Shown: positions 40,822 through 51,445 of the stretch, piece by piece
How the letters are laid out: every line of letters begins with the position of its first letter
Position numbering within the stretch: the first letter of the stretch is position 1
NCBI RefSeq assembly: GCF_000346615.1
Contig: NZ_ANNU01000002.1
Location: forward strand, 124,001-188,000
Length of the DNA: 64,000 bases
Source of the DNA: Nafulsella turpanensis ZLM-10
Lineage (GTDB): Bacteria > Bacteroidota > Bacteroidia > Cytophagales > Cyclobacteriaceae
Reading direction: 5' to 3'
Made by a program: the position numbers and the translations under genes
Notes under the pieces: generated by a model
The model's input: only the letters and a program-made list of their open reading frames with translations
Databases searched by the model: none
Told to the model about the DNA's origin: nothing

Positions 40822-43800
40822 CTACTCCCCGGCAGGTTCCGGTGAAATGGGTGGCAGCTCTATTTTAAAGGTTGTTCCTTTATACATTACACTGTAAAGC
40901 GTTACCCGCCCCCCCAGCTTTTCAACTGCATTTTTCAAAATATACAATCCAAGACCTGAACCACTGGAACGCTCATTCCCCCTGAAGAACATATTAAAGA
41001 TTTTAGGCTGAATATTGCTGTCAATGCCAATTCCATTGTCAGACACTTTGATAATAATCCGGTCTGATTCTTCTTTTTTTCGGATTTCTACCTTGACAAA
41101 TGGATCCACATCCTGCCGCTTATACTTGATGGAATTCTCCACCAGGTTCTGGAAAATTACAGCCAGCAGACGTTCATCACTAACAAAACCTCTTATATCT
41201 TCAATATCGCGCTGAAAAAACATATTCCTGCTCTCTGTCATCCCCTGCATTTTGCTGAAGATGCTGCTCACCAGCTCTCCCAAATTGACTTCGGAAGGTC
41301 TGAATTCACTTTCCTTGATTTTGGTTAGTTCAATGAGGGTAAGGGTAATGGTATTTAAGCGAAGTACCTGACTATTATACATATCAAAGAGCGAGCAGGC
41401 TTTTTCGCTAAATTGTTCATACTGCACCAGGTTGTACAAACCCATTAAGGTAGCAATAGGACCTCTCAGGTCGTGCGAGGCCCTGTAGACAAAAGTATCA
41501 AGTTCATTGTTCTTGAAAATCAGGTCCTGCTCAATCTTCTTCTGTTGCGATATATCCCTGATAATGGTGGAGTAACTTTCCACTTCCCCCTCATTATTCT
41601 TATGCGCAATAATTACCTGCGATACCGGTACTTCCGTTCCATCCCAGCGAATGTACTGGTTCTGTCCGTCCCAGGTTCCGTGAATGGCAGCATGCTCAAG
41701 TTCTTTTTTGGTAAGTCTCCGGGCATGCTTTGGCGACTGAAAATGGCTGAACGTTTTGTGAAGCATTTCTTCCTCTTCCTTAATTCCAAAAAAGGATTTT
41801 CCGGCTTTGTTCAGGTAAGAAATACTGCCATCGACATGAGCGATCCCCACAATATCCGAAGTGGTTTCAATAATGGCATCCAGCTGATTCTTTTTCGTTT
41901 CGGTCCGCCTGATTTCTGTAATATCCTGAACGGTGCCAAAAAAACGGAGAGAAAACGGCTGTTTATTTATTTTAATGCTGAGGTAAATATGACGGATATC
42001 GCCATCGGAACGGACAATTCTCAGCTCTGTTTGTTCGGTAAAAGAATCGTCTGCAGATTGCGTGGCCCTGTTTACAACCTGACGATAATGCTCATAATCG
42101 TCCGGCAGGATAATCTCTTTGCACCTGTCAATGCTAATAACATTCCCTTCCTCTATTTCCGCAGTGCTTCCTATTATTTCAAGCACCTCGTCACTCACTA
42201 TAAAGCATTGGAGAGAAGGATCAAACTCCCAGGTACCAAGGTTAGCCAGGCGAAGAGCATCGGCCAGCTTAGCTTCACTGCGCTTCAGCTCCTGGGTGCG
42301 GGTATCTACTAAACGTTCCAGGCTGGTACGGTACTCTTCCAGCTCCTGTTCGGTAAGACGCAGGTAGGTAATGTCCTGGCTGGTGCCATAAGCTTTTGCT
42401 ATACGACCATCTTCCCCTATCTCGAGACGAACACTTGCCAGAATATGCACAATTTCTCCATCTGTGCGCCTGATTCTGTAATCGATTACCTCCTGAAAGT
42501 CTTCACTACAGCTTTCCAGTGCCGCATCAATCACGAAGCGAAACTTGCCCAAATCATCCCTCACTACAAACTGCTCTACGAACTCTCTTCCCGACAATCC
42601 TTTCTTCTGCGACTCAGGGAACCCCAGGAGACCATTAAATTCCGGATTAAGGATAACCTGGTCTGACAGGAAATCATACTCCCATGCCGACAGCCGCGTT
42701 ACTTTAAAAGCATCCTGCAGTTTTCTTTCACTTTTTTGCAGCTGAAGCTGGGTTTTCTTTTGGTCGGTAATATCTCTGGCTGTCGTTATCACGGTATTTA
42801 CCTTCCCCTGTTCCCCAAATTCAGGAATCAGGTACCAATCAACCCATCTCCCTGTTGGCAGTTGCAGGTCGAGCCTGTGGCTTTCTCCAGAGTCAAATAC
42901 TTTCCGTAGAGCCTCCTTACACTGCCGTGCAAATTCAGGCGGAAAACCCATTTCTGCATGTGTTTTTCCAATAAATTCCTCCTCCTTAAAACCAATCTGC
43001 CCTTCGACCTGCGAATTAACAACCAGGTGGCGATAAGCCCTGTCGAACTGCATGATAACATCAGGAGAATAATTCGCCAGCAGCCTAAAGCGCTCCAATG
43101 ACTTTTTTAGTGCTTTCTGACTTCTCTTCAGGTTTTTATTTTCCTTTCGAAGACTCTCCAGTTCAATGGCCGACAAAGTGGCTGAAGGGTAATTCTGTGC
43201 CAGACCATGAAGGTTTACAGGGCGGAGCAACAATCGGCAGTAGTTCTCCCATTTTTCTTTCCCCTCTTCTTCCTGCAGATTAACCTGAAATAAAACCTGC
43301 TTCCGTTCTTTGGTGAGAAAGACAAGGCTTACCTCCTGCCGAGCCCCCTTTTCTTCCTGCAATCTCTTAATCCAATGCTCTGCTTTGGCAGGCTCCCCTA
43401 ATCCATTTTCAGAATAAACAAGTAAGTCCGCCAGGGAAGAAATCTCCATTAGCTCCTGAATGCTGTAACCAAGGCAAGAGGCTGCTACAGAATCGGCAAA
43501 AACTATTTCGCCTTTCTGGTTCACCTTTATCTCGCCCACAGGTTGTGACGGGATGGAAAATGTGAGAGACAACGGAGAGCGATGCCCATTCTTCTCCTTT
43601 TCACTCAATCTCCACTTACATTGGTACACCACCTCTCCTTCCTGCTCCTGTTGCAGGGCAAGAACTATTACTTCCGCTACAAAAAGCTCCTCCTGCTGAT
43701 TTTTACAAAGGAAGGTATCTTTGCCAACGCCTTCATCATGAGCCTGACGAATTATTTGATGAAACTTTTGCAGAGAGGGAACACCGTTTGCCTGCTCCGC

Positions 43801-43959
43801 TGGAAAAAAGTTTTCTAAACGGGCATTTAAAAAGCTAAACCTGTCTTCGAAACCAAAAAAATCAAGAGCAGCCCTACTTCCTTCCAGCACTTTTGTACCG
43901 ACAAAAAGGATTATAGGATCAGAGGATGACTGAATAATATGGATGGAATCCTTTTTCAT
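40822..43959 (-). CDS. Multi-PAS sensor histidine kinase
   Basis: A 1045-residue soluble kinase without a membrane helix. About six PAS-type domains: N-terminal ones at about 10-115 and 150-255, a clear PAS at about 290-405 (LANYSPDVIMQFDRAYRHLVVNS), PAS-PAC at 415-540, another at 570-690, and one at 695-810 (TTSDIVGIAHVDGSISYLNK). The kinase core follows: phospho-acceptor His829 in RASHDLRGP, N-box LVENSIKYK, G1 VSDNGIGID, G2 GSGLGLYI. No receiver domain and no response regulator gene adjacent, so its partner lies elsewhere. Presumably senses redox, light or small ligands through one or more PAS domains. Confidence 0.94.
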   Translation of the reverse strand: MKKDSIHIIQSSSDPIILFVGTKVLEGSRAALDFFGFEDRFSFLNARLENFFPAEQANGVPSLQKFHQIIRQAHDEGVGKDTFLCKNQQEELFVAEVIVLALQQEQEGEVVYQCKWRLSEKEKNGHRSPLSLTFSIPSQPVGEIKVNQKGEIVFADSVAASCLGYSIQELMEISSLADLLVYSENGLGEPAKAEHWIKRLQEEKGARQEVSLVFLTKERKQVLFQVNLQEEEGKEKWENYCRLLLRPVNLHGLAQNYPSATLSAIELESLRKENKNLKRSQKALKKSLERFRLLANYSPDVIMQFDRAYRHLVVNSQVEGQIGFKEEEFIGKTHAEMGFPPEFARQCKEALRKVFDSGESHRLDLQLPTGRWVDWYLIPEFGEQGKVNTVITTARDITDQKKTQLQLQKSERKLQDAFKVTRLSAWEYDFLSDQVILNPEFNGLLGFPESQKKGLSGREFVEQFVVRDDLGKFRFVIDAALESCSEDFQEVIDYRIRRTDGEIVHILASVRLEIGEDGRIAKAYGTSQDITYLRLTEQELEEYRTSLERLVDTRTQELKRSEAKLADALRLANLGTWEFDPSLQCFIVSDEVLEIIGSTAEIEEGNVISIDRCKEIILPDDYEHYRQVVNRATQSADDSFTEQTELRIVRSDGDIRHIYLSIKINKQPFSLRFFGTVQDITEIRRTETKKNQLDAIIETTSDIVGIAHVDGSISYLNKAGKSFFGIKEEEEMLHKTFSHFQSPKHARRLTKKELEHAAIHGTWDGQNQYIRWDGTEVPVSQVIIAHKNNEGEVESYSTIIRDISQQKKIEQDLIFKNNELDTFVYRASHDLRGPIATLMGLYNLVQYEQFSEKACSLFDMYNSQVLRLNTITLTLIELTKIKESEFRPSEVNLGELVSSIFSKMQGMTESRNMFFQRDIEDIRGFVSDERLLAVIFQNLVENSIKYKRQDVDPFVKVEIRKKEESDRIIIKVSDNGIGIDSNIQPKIFNMFFRGNERSSGSGLGLYILKNAVEKLGGRVTLYSVMYKGTTFKIELPPISPEPAGE

Positions 43960-44398
43960 TTTACAAGGAAAGCAGCAAAACCTTAGATAGTATGAACAAA
44001 GGGGGAAACGAGCACTGGAACCAGCAATCTTTTTTCATTGAACTTCTCCGTTTCAAACTTAGCCTTTATTTGGATATGTAAGTTTAACACTTTTATTGAA
44101 CTTTTTACCAGAACTCTTCTTTTTTATTTTAGTCTACACTCACTTCTTACCCTAATAAAAGCCATTTATTTTTATAAGTGAAGGGAATAATTAAATTGTA
44201 TAGCCGGAAGGTTCAGCCACTTTGTACAATTTGCTTCCTCTGCTCAACATGTACTTTTTAGGGAGAATTAAGCACAACAAACTTTAAAATGCAGTTAACC
44301 AGAATATTCCGTATTTTTGAATTTTCATCAAAACAGGAGGAAAGTGGCCCGAACTATCGCCACCAACTGATCCTGGAAACCCTTATCGTTTAAGCTAT
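43960..44398. other. Divergent intergenic region, no gene seen
   Basis: AT-rich spacer between two divergent genes. It holds TATTTTTG (44312-44319), a match to the TAnnTTTG box, about 80 bases before the peptidase start. Nothing else is recognised. Confidence 0.55.
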
Positions 44399-46798
44399 AT
44401 GATGCAGAAAAAGTCTCTGAAAATGATCCTGCTCCTCTTATTCATGAGCAGTGGTATCTATGCCCAGGAAAAAGAGCGGCCTGAGCTAAGTGTTCAGCAA
44501 ATAATGCAGGACCCAAAAATTTGGATTGGAACCGCTCCTTCCGGCCTTGAGTGGGCAGAGGATGGCCGAAACCTTTTCTTTTACTGGAATCCGAAAAAGG
44601 CAGCAGGCGATTCTTTATACAAAATTAACCTCCGGAGCCGAAAAATAATGGAAGCGGAGCCAGCAGAAGAGCAGTTTATCATGGCCCGTGAAGTGGATAC
44701 CGACCCCTCCGGCCGTAGAAAGTTATATATTCTGAAGGGACAGTTGTTTGAGCGGGATCTTAAAAGCAACCGCAGGCACATGCTTTACCAGACCCTTAAC
44801 AGTATTAGCAGTGCTAAATACGATAAAGAAGGCCAGGATATTTTATTTGTGCAGGATGATAATTTATTTAAGCTCCACCGCCCTACTGCTGCCCTTGAAC
44901 AACTAACGGATTTTCGTGCCGGAAAAGCCAAGGAAGAGCCTACCCCTAAAAAACAGGACCAGTGGCTTGAACAGGATCAGTTGGCTAACTTCGAAGTCTT
45001 GCGGCAGCGGAAGGAGCGTAGAGAGCAGGAAGAGGCATATGAAAAAATGCAGGAACCCAGCAAACCGCTAACCATATATACCGGCGAAAGTCAGGTAAAT
45101 GATATCTCGATTAGTCCTGACGAACGTTTTATCACTTACCAGCTAACAGATGAGGAGGACAACAATTCAACTGAGGTTCCAGATTATGTAACTGAATCGG
45201 GTTATACCGAAATGTTGCAGGCGCGCCCAAAAGTTGGCCACGAACAAATGCAGGTGGAATTTGGCATCTATGACAGACAGTTAGATACGACTTATGTTTT
45301 GGAGGAAGAGGACTTACCAGGCCTTGATAAGCTACCGGAGTTTGCTAATGAATATAAAAAAGAATTTGAGCGCCTCCAGGAGGTAATCGTTCATGGACCT
45401 CTGTATCCGGAGAATGGAGCGAACAAAGCGCTCATCGAAATCCGCAGCCTTGACAATAAAGATCGATGGATTGCCCTTCTCGATTTAGAAACAGGAAAAC
45501 CAAAAGTTTTGGATCACCAGCGTGATGAGGCCTGGATTGGAGGGCCTGGTATTGACTGGCTGTTTAGCATGGGCGAAATGGGCTGGATGCCCGACGGGCA
45601 AAAAGTATGGTTCCAGTCGGAAGAAAGCGGCTATTCACACCTGTACACCGCTGATATCCAAAATGGCAAAAAGGAGCAGCTTACCTCCGGAAAATTTGAG
45701 ATTTATGAACCCCAATTATCGGAGGATGGCAAAAGCTGGTATTTCCATGCCAATAAAGTTCACCCGGGCGAACGGCATTTTTACCGCATGCCGGCTAAGG
45801 GAGGAGAAGTGGTTCAGCTTACGGAAATGGAAGGCAGAAATGATGTTGTCCTTTCCCCGGACGAAAAGACGCTAGCCATTTTGCATTCCTTTGCAAACCG
45901 ACCGCCAGAAATATACATAAAACCTGCAAAAGCAGGCGTAGCCGCCGAAAAAGTTACTGAATCACTTACAGAAGAATGGAAAGCCTACCCCTGGAGGGAG
46001 CCTGAATTCATTACTTTTACAGCCAGCGATGGAACAGAGGTGCCTGCCCGCCTGTACCAGCCCGAAGGAGGCTCTGAAGGTAAACCTGCCGTTGTGTTTG
46101 TTCATGGTGCAGGCTACCTCCAGAATGCCCACAAATGGTGGAGCTCCTATTTCAGGGAATATATGTTCCATAACCTTTTAGTCGACAAAGGCTACACTGT
46201 GCTGGATATTGACTATCGTGGCAGCGCCGGCTACGGGCGCGACTGGAGAACAGCCATCTACCGCCATATGGGCGGAAAAGACCTGAGCGACCAGGTAGAC
46301 GGAGCCAAATGGCTGGTGGAAGAGTTAGGAGCAGATCCTGAAAACCTCGGGATATACGGTGGCTCCTATGGTGGTTTTATCACCTTAATGGCCATGTTTA
46401 CCCAGCCGGAGGTATTTGAGTCAGGCGCAGCCCTCCGATCTGTTACAGACTGGGCACATTACAATCACCCCTATACCAGCAATATCCTGAACGAGCCCTA
46501 TGCCGACAGTCTGGCCTATGCCCGCAGCTCGCCTATTTATTTTGCAGAAGGATTAGAAGGGAATCTTTTAATTGCTCACGGAATGATCGACACAAATGTA
46601 CATTTCCAGGATGTGGTGAGACTCTCTCAGCGGCTTATTGAGCTGGGAAAAGAAAACTGGGAGCTAGCAGTTTATCCGCTGGAAGGCCATGGCTTTGTGG
46701 AGCCAAGCAGCTGGACGGATGAGTACAGCCGTATTCTGAAGCTCTTTGAAGAAACACTTAAAGATAAAGCCCCTGTCCCTGAAGAGGGGTCTAACTAA
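44399..46798 (+). CDS. S9 family serine peptidase (prolyl oligopeptidase / DPP IV-like)
   Basis: An exported 799-residue peptidase. A signal peptide (MMQKKSLKMILLLLFMSSGIYAQ, cut near residue 23) sends it to the periplasm. An N-terminal beta-propeller (about 40-550, with WMPDGQKVWFQSEESGYSHLY and AEDGKSW-like blades) gates a C-terminal alpha/beta hydrolase domain. The catalytic triad is complete: Ser656 in GGSYGGF, Asp731 in HGMIDTNVH and His764 in EGHGFVEP. Expected to remove dipeptides or cut after proline in peptides; exact specificity is open. Own terminator downstream. Confidence 0.94.
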   Translation: MMQKKSLKMILLLLFMSSGIYAQEKERPELSVQQIMQDPKIWIGTAPSGLEWAEDGRNLFFYWNPKKAAGDSLYKINLRSRKIMEAEPAEEQFIMAREVDTDPSGRRKLYILKGQLFERDLKSNRRHMLYQTLNSISSAKYDKEGQDILFVQDDNLFKLHRPTAALEQLTDFRAGKAKEEPTPKKQDQWLEQDQLANFEVLRQRKERREQEEAYEKMQEPSKPLTIYTGESQVNDISISPDERFITYQLTDEEDNNSTEVPDYVTESGYTEMLQARPKVGHEQMQVEFGIYDRQLDTTYVLEEEDLPGLDKLPEFANEYKKEFERLQEVIVHGPLYPENGANKALIEIRSLDNKDRWIALLDLETGKPKVLDHQRDEAWIGGPGIDWLFSMGEMGWMPDGQKVWFQSEESGYSHLYTADIQNGKKEQLTSGKFEIYEPQLSEDGKSWYFHANKVHPGERHFYRMPAKGGEVVQLTEMEGRNDVVLSPDEKTLAILHSFANRPPEIYIKPAKAGVAAEKVTESLTEEWKAYPWREPEFITFTASDGTEVPARLYQPEGGSEGKPAVVFVHGAGYLQNAHKWWSSYFREYMFHNLLVDKGYTVLDIDYRGSAGYGRDWRTAIYRHMGGKDLSDQVDGAKWLVEELGADPENLGIYGGSYGGFITLMAMFTQPEVFESGAALRSVTDWAHYNHPYTSNILNEPYADSLAYARSSPIYFAEGLEGNLLIAHGMIDTNVHFQDVVRLSQRLIELGKENWELAVYPLEGHGFVEPSSWTDEYSRILKLFEETLKDKAPVPEEGSN

Positions 46799-46820
46799 AA
46801 CACCGATACCTCATATCATA

Positions 46821-46860
46821 AAATGTTGCTACGGCCCTAGCTGTAGCAACATTTTTTTTT
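46821..46860 (+). terminator. Rho-independent terminator of the S9 peptidase gene
   Basis: 12-bp perfect stem AAATGTTGCTAC/GTAGCAACATTT, 10-base loop, nine T residues; about 22 bases after the stop. Confidence 0.95.
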
Positions 46861-47405
46861 GTTATGCCTCAACATCCTTTCGGCTTCCTTTTTCCATCAC
46901 AAATTCCGGCCATTTCTCTCAGATGGATATCTGTTCCGTACTCAGTTATAGCAAAGAGGTTAGCAACGCTTCATTAAAAATGATTTCTAATGGAATGTTC
47001 TCCTTCTACAAATTGCCAAAGTTAAAGGATGGGGCGACTGATCAGGTGAAGTTTGGTATAGGAAAGTTTATCGAAAAATTTTTCAAATTAAACGAAACAG
47101 GTAATTTATTACATCATCCTGTTTATGGATTTCCAGTTCGCTAGCAAGCTAAAAAAGCATTTTTTCCCGGTTTCTGTGGTTACAGATCAGAAAAAAAAGT
47201 GCTTAACATTAATTATCTTCTCTGTCAAAGGACCTAAGAATGATGTTTCAGCTTTTCCTGCTTCGAAAGTAATATTCCGTCACAGCAAAACTTAAACTAA
47301 AATTGGATTTATCATGCACAGGCTTTCAATCCTTCATGAACTTCTATATTTTTGATTTTGCTGGAAAAGCAATCCTGTAATTCCTTTTAAAGCGATTCAT
47401 TAAGA
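46861..47405. other. Intergenic region without a recognisable gene
   Basis: About 540 bases. A TATTTTTG box (47347-47354) lies 51 bases before the next start and may be its promoter. The longest frame, ending at 47144, starts inside the upstream peptidase gene and runs through the terminator, so it is not believed. Confidence 0.6.
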
Positions 47406-49574
47406 ATGTGTTATTTCAAAAAGTTCTGCTTCCTTTTCTCCTTCTTTATTCTTTCCATTTCTGCAGAAGCAGCAGAACCTGATTCTATTATTATAAAAAC
47501 CTTTAGTGCCGGAGATTACAAGGCAACTTCCATCAATTATTCAGCCGTTGAAGGTGAGGATGGTGTGGTATATTTCGCAAACGAGAGTGGAGTTTTAGCT
47601 TATGATGGCAGTGAATGGACACTTATTTCAGTAAAGGACTTTTCAGCAGTTACGGCACTTTTGGCAAAAGATGAGAGAATTTTTGTAGGGGCTGGAAACG
47701 AGCTTGGCTATATCGAGCGCAATGCAGAAGGGGTATATGAGTATACCTCCCTGCGCCATCTTCTGGAACTGCCAAGAGAGGAATCGGTAGGCTTTATCTG
47801 GCAGATTGTTTCTGTTGGAAAGGATATTTATTTTTCTTCCATGGAGATGCTGCTGCGTTACGATGGCACTGATATTCATAAAATTGATGTGAAGAAAGCT
47901 TACATCTTTGCCATTGGTGAAAAGCTGTTTGTTTCCCCTGCTGAAAAAGGACTCGCCCTTGTGGTAAAAGATTCCCTCCATACGGTCAATAAAGAATTCT
48001 CTTTAAAAGATGATAATGCTTTTGGATACCTGAAGGGTTTAAAAGGAGAACAGCTGCTGGTAACGGCTGATAATGGAATTTTTGAAATCGACACCAGCAC
48101 CTATAAAACCAGGCCATGGAAAGGAAAGGAAAATGATTTTTTAAAAAAGAATTCTGTCTATTTCGGACTCACCTGGCAAGACAGCCTTTATGCTTTTTCC
48201 ACGGCTAAAAGCGGACTTTTCTTCCTAAACAGAGAGGGGGAAATCGTTAAATCTTTCAATAAGGAGAATGGATTAACAGGAACCTATCTGCGTGAAATGG
48301 TGACAGATAAGCGGGGAAACCTTTGGGTTACTTCAGATTCAGGACTTAATTATCTTCAGCCTTACTCTTCCGAAAATGACTCCAGCTTGTTAAAAACGGT
48401 TATCCGTTCCGTATCCGGTAACGAACAAAACCTCCCTTTTTCCTCCAGAGAGTCTGAACTGGTTCTTGGGGAAGCCTTTACAGGCACCGTTGTTTTCCAT
48501 TATGCCACCCCCGGCTTCCACAAAGACGAACTGGAGTATAGTTATTTCCTGGAAGGTTTTGAAGAAGGCTGGTCCAACTGGAAATCTGATGTTAAAAAAG
48601 AATATACCAACCTCAATGGAGGTTCTTACACATTTCATGTAAAAGCCCGTTATAAAGGAAAAACAGAATCTTTAAAAGCTTCTCTTCCTATAAGCATACC
48701 AACACCATGGTTTAAAACCACTCCAGCTTTCATTCTCGGCTTTCTTCTTCTTTCAACAGTTATTTTATCGGGAGTACATTATAGAACAAAAAGGCTGCAC
48801 CTGCTAAACAAGCGCCTTGGCAAAATAATCAGCAACCGTACCCAGGAATTGGTCGAGCAGAGGGAGCAGCTAAGGGCTACCAACAATGAACTCCGTATCA
48901 AGAATATAGAGCTAGACAACTTTGTCTATCGCTCCTCTCATGACCTGGTGGCCCCTTTAAAATCCTTAAAAGGACTCATTAATGTGGCCCAGCTAGAGAA
49001 AGAAATTGGGAATCAGGAAATTTACTTCAGGTTGATGCATTCCAGTGTTGACAAGCTGGAGGACTTTATTAAAAGTATAATGGAGTATTCCTCCAATTCG
49101 AAAAAAGAGCTGGTAAAGGAAAATATTGACCTGAACCTAATCCTGGATTGTATATTTGAAGACCTGAAGTACTACAAAAGAATAGAGAAAATAGATCTCA
49201 TCAGAAATATAGAGGAAGGTACCCGCTTTTGCACTGATTCAAAAAGACTAAAGATTATACTGAGCAACCTCATTACCAATAGCATTAAATACCACAACTA
49301 CCAGCAGGATAAGCCCACCATTGAAATAAAATCTCAGCTGAAGGATGAAGATATCCTGATCCATGTCATTGACAACGGAAGGGGAATAGAAGAAGCCTAT
49401 CTTCCAAATATTTTTGATATGTTCTTTAGAGCTACGGACAGTGCTGAAGGCTCTGGTCTCGGGCTTTATATTGTTAAGGATACCGTAAAGAAATTAGGAG
49501 GCGAAATAAGTGTGGCGTCGGAATACAGGAGAGGCACTACCTTTACCCTGCGTTTTCCCAGGGAGTGTACATGA
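47406..49574 (+). CDS. Propeller-Y_Y_Y sensor histidine kinase with short propeller
   Basis: A 722-residue inner-membrane kinase. Signal peptide about 1-22, then a periplasmic beta-propeller of roughly seven blades (about 25-335), shorter than the 14 blades of typical Bacteroidota hybrid sensors. A Y_Y_Y domain follows (about 355-430, YSYFLEGFEEGWSNW and LNGGSYTFHVKARYKG), then a membrane helix about 435-455, coiled coil, HisKA with His512 in SSHDLVAPLKSLKG, and HATPase with NSIKYH, DNGRGIEE and GSGLGLYI. No receiver or DNA-binding domain, and no regulator gene next door. Confidence 0.92.
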   Translation: MCYFKKFCFLFSFFILSISAEAAEPDSIIIKTFSAGDYKATSINYSAVEGEDGVVYFANESGVLAYDGSEWTLISVKDFSAVTALLAKDERIFVGAGNELGYIERNAEGVYEYTSLRHLLELPREESVGFIWQIVSVGKDIYFSSMEMLLRYDGTDIHKIDVKKAYIFAIGEKLFVSPAEKGLALVVKDSLHTVNKEFSLKDDNAFGYLKGLKGEQLLVTADNGIFEIDTSTYKTRPWKGKENDFLKKNSVYFGLTWQDSLYAFSTAKSGLFFLNREGEIVKSFNKENGLTGTYLREMVTDKRGNLWVTSDSGLNYLQPYSSENDSSLLKTVIRSVSGNEQNLPFSSRESELVLGEAFTGTVVFHYATPGFHKDELEYSYFLEGFEEGWSNWKSDVKKEYTNLNGGSYTFHVKARYKGKTESLKASLPISIPTPWFKTTPAFILGFLLLSTVILSGVHYRTKRLHLLNKRLGKIISNRTQELVEQREQLRATNNELRIKNIELDNFVYRSSHDLVAPLKSLKGLINVAQLEKEIGNQEIYFRLMHSSVDKLEDFIKSIMEYSSNSKKELVKENIDLNLILDCIFEDLKYYKRIEKIDLIRNIEEGTRFCTDSKRLKIILSNLITNSIKYHNYQQDKPTIEIKSQLKDEDILIHVIDNGRGIEEAYLPNIFDMFFRATDSAEGSGLGLYIVKDTVKKLGGEISVASEYRRGTTFTLRFPRECT

Positions 49575-49657
49575 AATTTTTCTTCCGTTACCACTATAAA
49601 TGTTTAAGGGCAACAACCATTAAAAGGCTGGTTACCGAAGGCTTTACAAGAGGACGC

Positions 49658-49691
49658 GCTCTTTTTTCTGACCTGTTTCAGAAAAAAGAGC
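49658..49691 (+). terminator. Hairpin downstream of the propeller kinase gene
   Basis: 14-bp perfect inverted repeat GCTCTTTTTTCTGA/TCAGAAAAAAGAGC, 6-base loop. The U run lies in the left arm on the plus strand, so termination is plausible but not canonical. Confidence 0.6.
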
Positions 49692-49730
49692 TAATACAAT
49701 CAGTTCTATCATTGCTCAGCAGTCCGGCAT

Positions 49731-49762
49731 AAAAAACCGCCGAACCCTTTGGATCCGGCGGC
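49731..49762 (-). terminator. Rho-independent terminator of the PD40-OmpA gene
   Basis: Stem CCGCCG/CGGCGG with a 13-base loop and six T residues on the minus strand, 55 bases after the stop. Confidence 0.85.
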
Positions 49763-49816
49763 TATGAATGGAGAAGTTTTTAGTTTAAAGGCTAAGCCAT
49801 TTCTAAAATCTTCATA

Positions 49817-51445
49817 TTACTTCTTAATAATTATAAACTCTACCCGCCGATTCAGCTTCCGGGTTTCTTCACTGGCATTACTTGCAATAGGCCGGGTAGG
49901 CCCATAGCCCTTTCCTTCTATCCTTTCTTCTTCTATACCACGGCTTATCAGGTAGTTTTTAACTGCTTCTACCCTATCGCGCGACAGTTTAATATTAGCT
50001 TTGGAGCTCCCCTGGTTGTCTGTATGGCCGGTTAGCAAAATTTCCATTTCAGGATTTTCCTGCATCAATTCCACCACCTCGTCGAGTGCAGCATTTGACT
50101 CTTCAAGCAGGAAGGCGGTACTTTGGCGAAACATCACATTATCAAGCCGAACAGTTTCACCTACTGTAATTGGCTTTAAATTCAAACGGAGTGTTTGAAG
50201 CCCTTCGTTTACCTGCACTACAGTGTCGACCGGAAAAAATCCCTGAGTTTGCGCCTTTACCAGGTATGCTCCTGCTTCAGGCAAACTCACTTTAAATGTT
50301 CCGGAGGTGGAGGTTTCCTGCGAAAAATCCCCTTCCACACTGCTCAGCTGAATTTTGGCAGGCAAGCGGCTACCATTCTGAGCCCGCACCTCTCCTTCCA
50401 GATCAAAAGATTGCTTTACCAGTACGGTAACCTCTTCTATAGAATCTTCTGCAGCTGCCACAATCTTTTCTGCTACAAAAGGTTCTATTACCTCCTCCAT
50501 TGGGGTTTCTTCGGCCAGTACAGGTAAGCTGTCTTCCTGCTCCGGAATCCTTATTTTTTTAATATCGCCAAAGCCTTCGCTATTTTGGGTGGAGGAGTAG
50601 TAAGCCCACTTTCGGTCCGGTGCCTCAGCATAGTATAGGTCAGCACCGGCGGAGTTTACCTGCGGTCCTAAATTCTCCGGCTTGCTCCACCGCTTCCAGC
50701 TGCCGTCTAACCTTCTGCTGCGAAAAATATCCATACTGCCCGAGCCACCACGGCCATTGCTAGCAAAATATAACGTCTGCCCGTCTGCTGCGAGCCAGGC
50801 ACTCATTTCCTGCTTGGGTGTATTAATATCAAGTCCTAAATTCTTGGGTTCGCTCCAGCTGCCATCCTGCTGCAAAAAACTCACGTACAGGTCTTCTAAC
50901 CCATAGGTACTGTAAGATTCCAGCGCCAGTAACATCACTTTTCCATCCGGAGAAATGCTGGCATCCTGGTATTTTGCTCCATTAAAAAAATAATGGATAG
51001 TAACAGGCTCTGCCTTACCCCCGCCTACGGGCATTTTAAATATCCCGGACTGCCGCTTCCCTTTTGTTTCAGGATTATAGGTCTGGAAGTACAGATCTTT
51101 TCCATCTGCAGAAAAACCAATTACCATATTTACCTGGGAGGAATTGATGGCCCCACCAAGCTTTTTAACGGCTGCCCATTCGCCTGGAGCCTTTACCTTC
51201 GCCTGCCACACATCTCCCTTATCCCGGCGCCCCCCACTATTGAGGGGATGGTTGCTGCGGGTAAAATAAAGCTGCTGCCCGTCGGGCGAAAAAACAGGCT
51301 TAATTTCATTAAAGCGACTGTTTACTACTGTATCCGGCACAATAGCTTCCGCTTCCTTTTGAGCATGTGCTCCATGGGCAAAAAACAGGGTGGCCGACAG
51401 CAAGGGGCCATAAAAATGAGTGAATTTTTTTTTATTAAAAATCAT
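49817..51445 (-). CDS. PD40 propeller-OmpA family outer-membrane protein
   Basis: 542 residues from the ATG at 51443-51445, which directly precedes a signal peptide (MIFNKKKFTHFYGPLL then SATLFFAHGAHAQ). An in-frame TTG 22 codons upstream is rejected. N-terminal WD40-like PD40 blades (FSPDGQQLYFTRSNHP, FSADGKDLYFQTYNP, ISPDGKVMLLALES, LAADGQTLYFASNGRGGSG) are followed by a carboxypeptidase-regulatory-like domain (about 345-420) and a C-terminal OmpA domain (about 435-540) with the peptidoglycan-binding LTGHTDNQGSS and SRDRVEAVKNYL. It likely anchors the outer membrane to peptidoglycan. A common Bacteroidota protein; some relatives work with type IX secretion, but no other such gene is here. 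Confidence 0.93.
   Translation of the reverse strand: MIFNKKKFTHFYGPLLSATLFFAHGAHAQKEAEAIVPDTVVNSRFNEIKPVFSPDGQQLYFTRSNHPLNSGGRRDKGDVWQAKVKAPGEWAAVKKLGGAINSSQVNMVIGFSADGKDLYFQTYNPETKGKRQSGIFKMPVGGGKAEPVTIHYFFNGAKYQDASISPDGKVMLLALESYSTYGLEDLYVSFLQQDGSWSEPKNLGLDINTPKQEMSAWLAADGQTLYFASNGRGGSGSMDIFRSRRLDGSWKRWSKPENLGPQVNSAGADLYYAEAPDRKWAYYSSTQNSEGFGDIKKIRIPEQEDSLPVLAEETPMEEVIEPFVAEKIVAAAEDSIEEVTVLVKQSFDLEGEVRAQNGSRLPAKIQLSSVEGDFSQETSTSGTFKVSLPEAGAYLVKAQTQGFFPVDTVVQVNEGLQTLRLNLKPITVGETVRLDNVMFRQSTAFLLEESNAALDEVVELMQENPEMEILLTGHTDNQGSSKANIKLSRDRVEAVKNYLISRGIEEERIEGKGYGPTRPIASNASEETRKLNRRVEFIIIKK

Noticed and set aside
46746-47144. 132-residue frame after the S9 peptidase
   Set aside because: Begins inside the peptidase gene in another frame and reads through a strong terminator.
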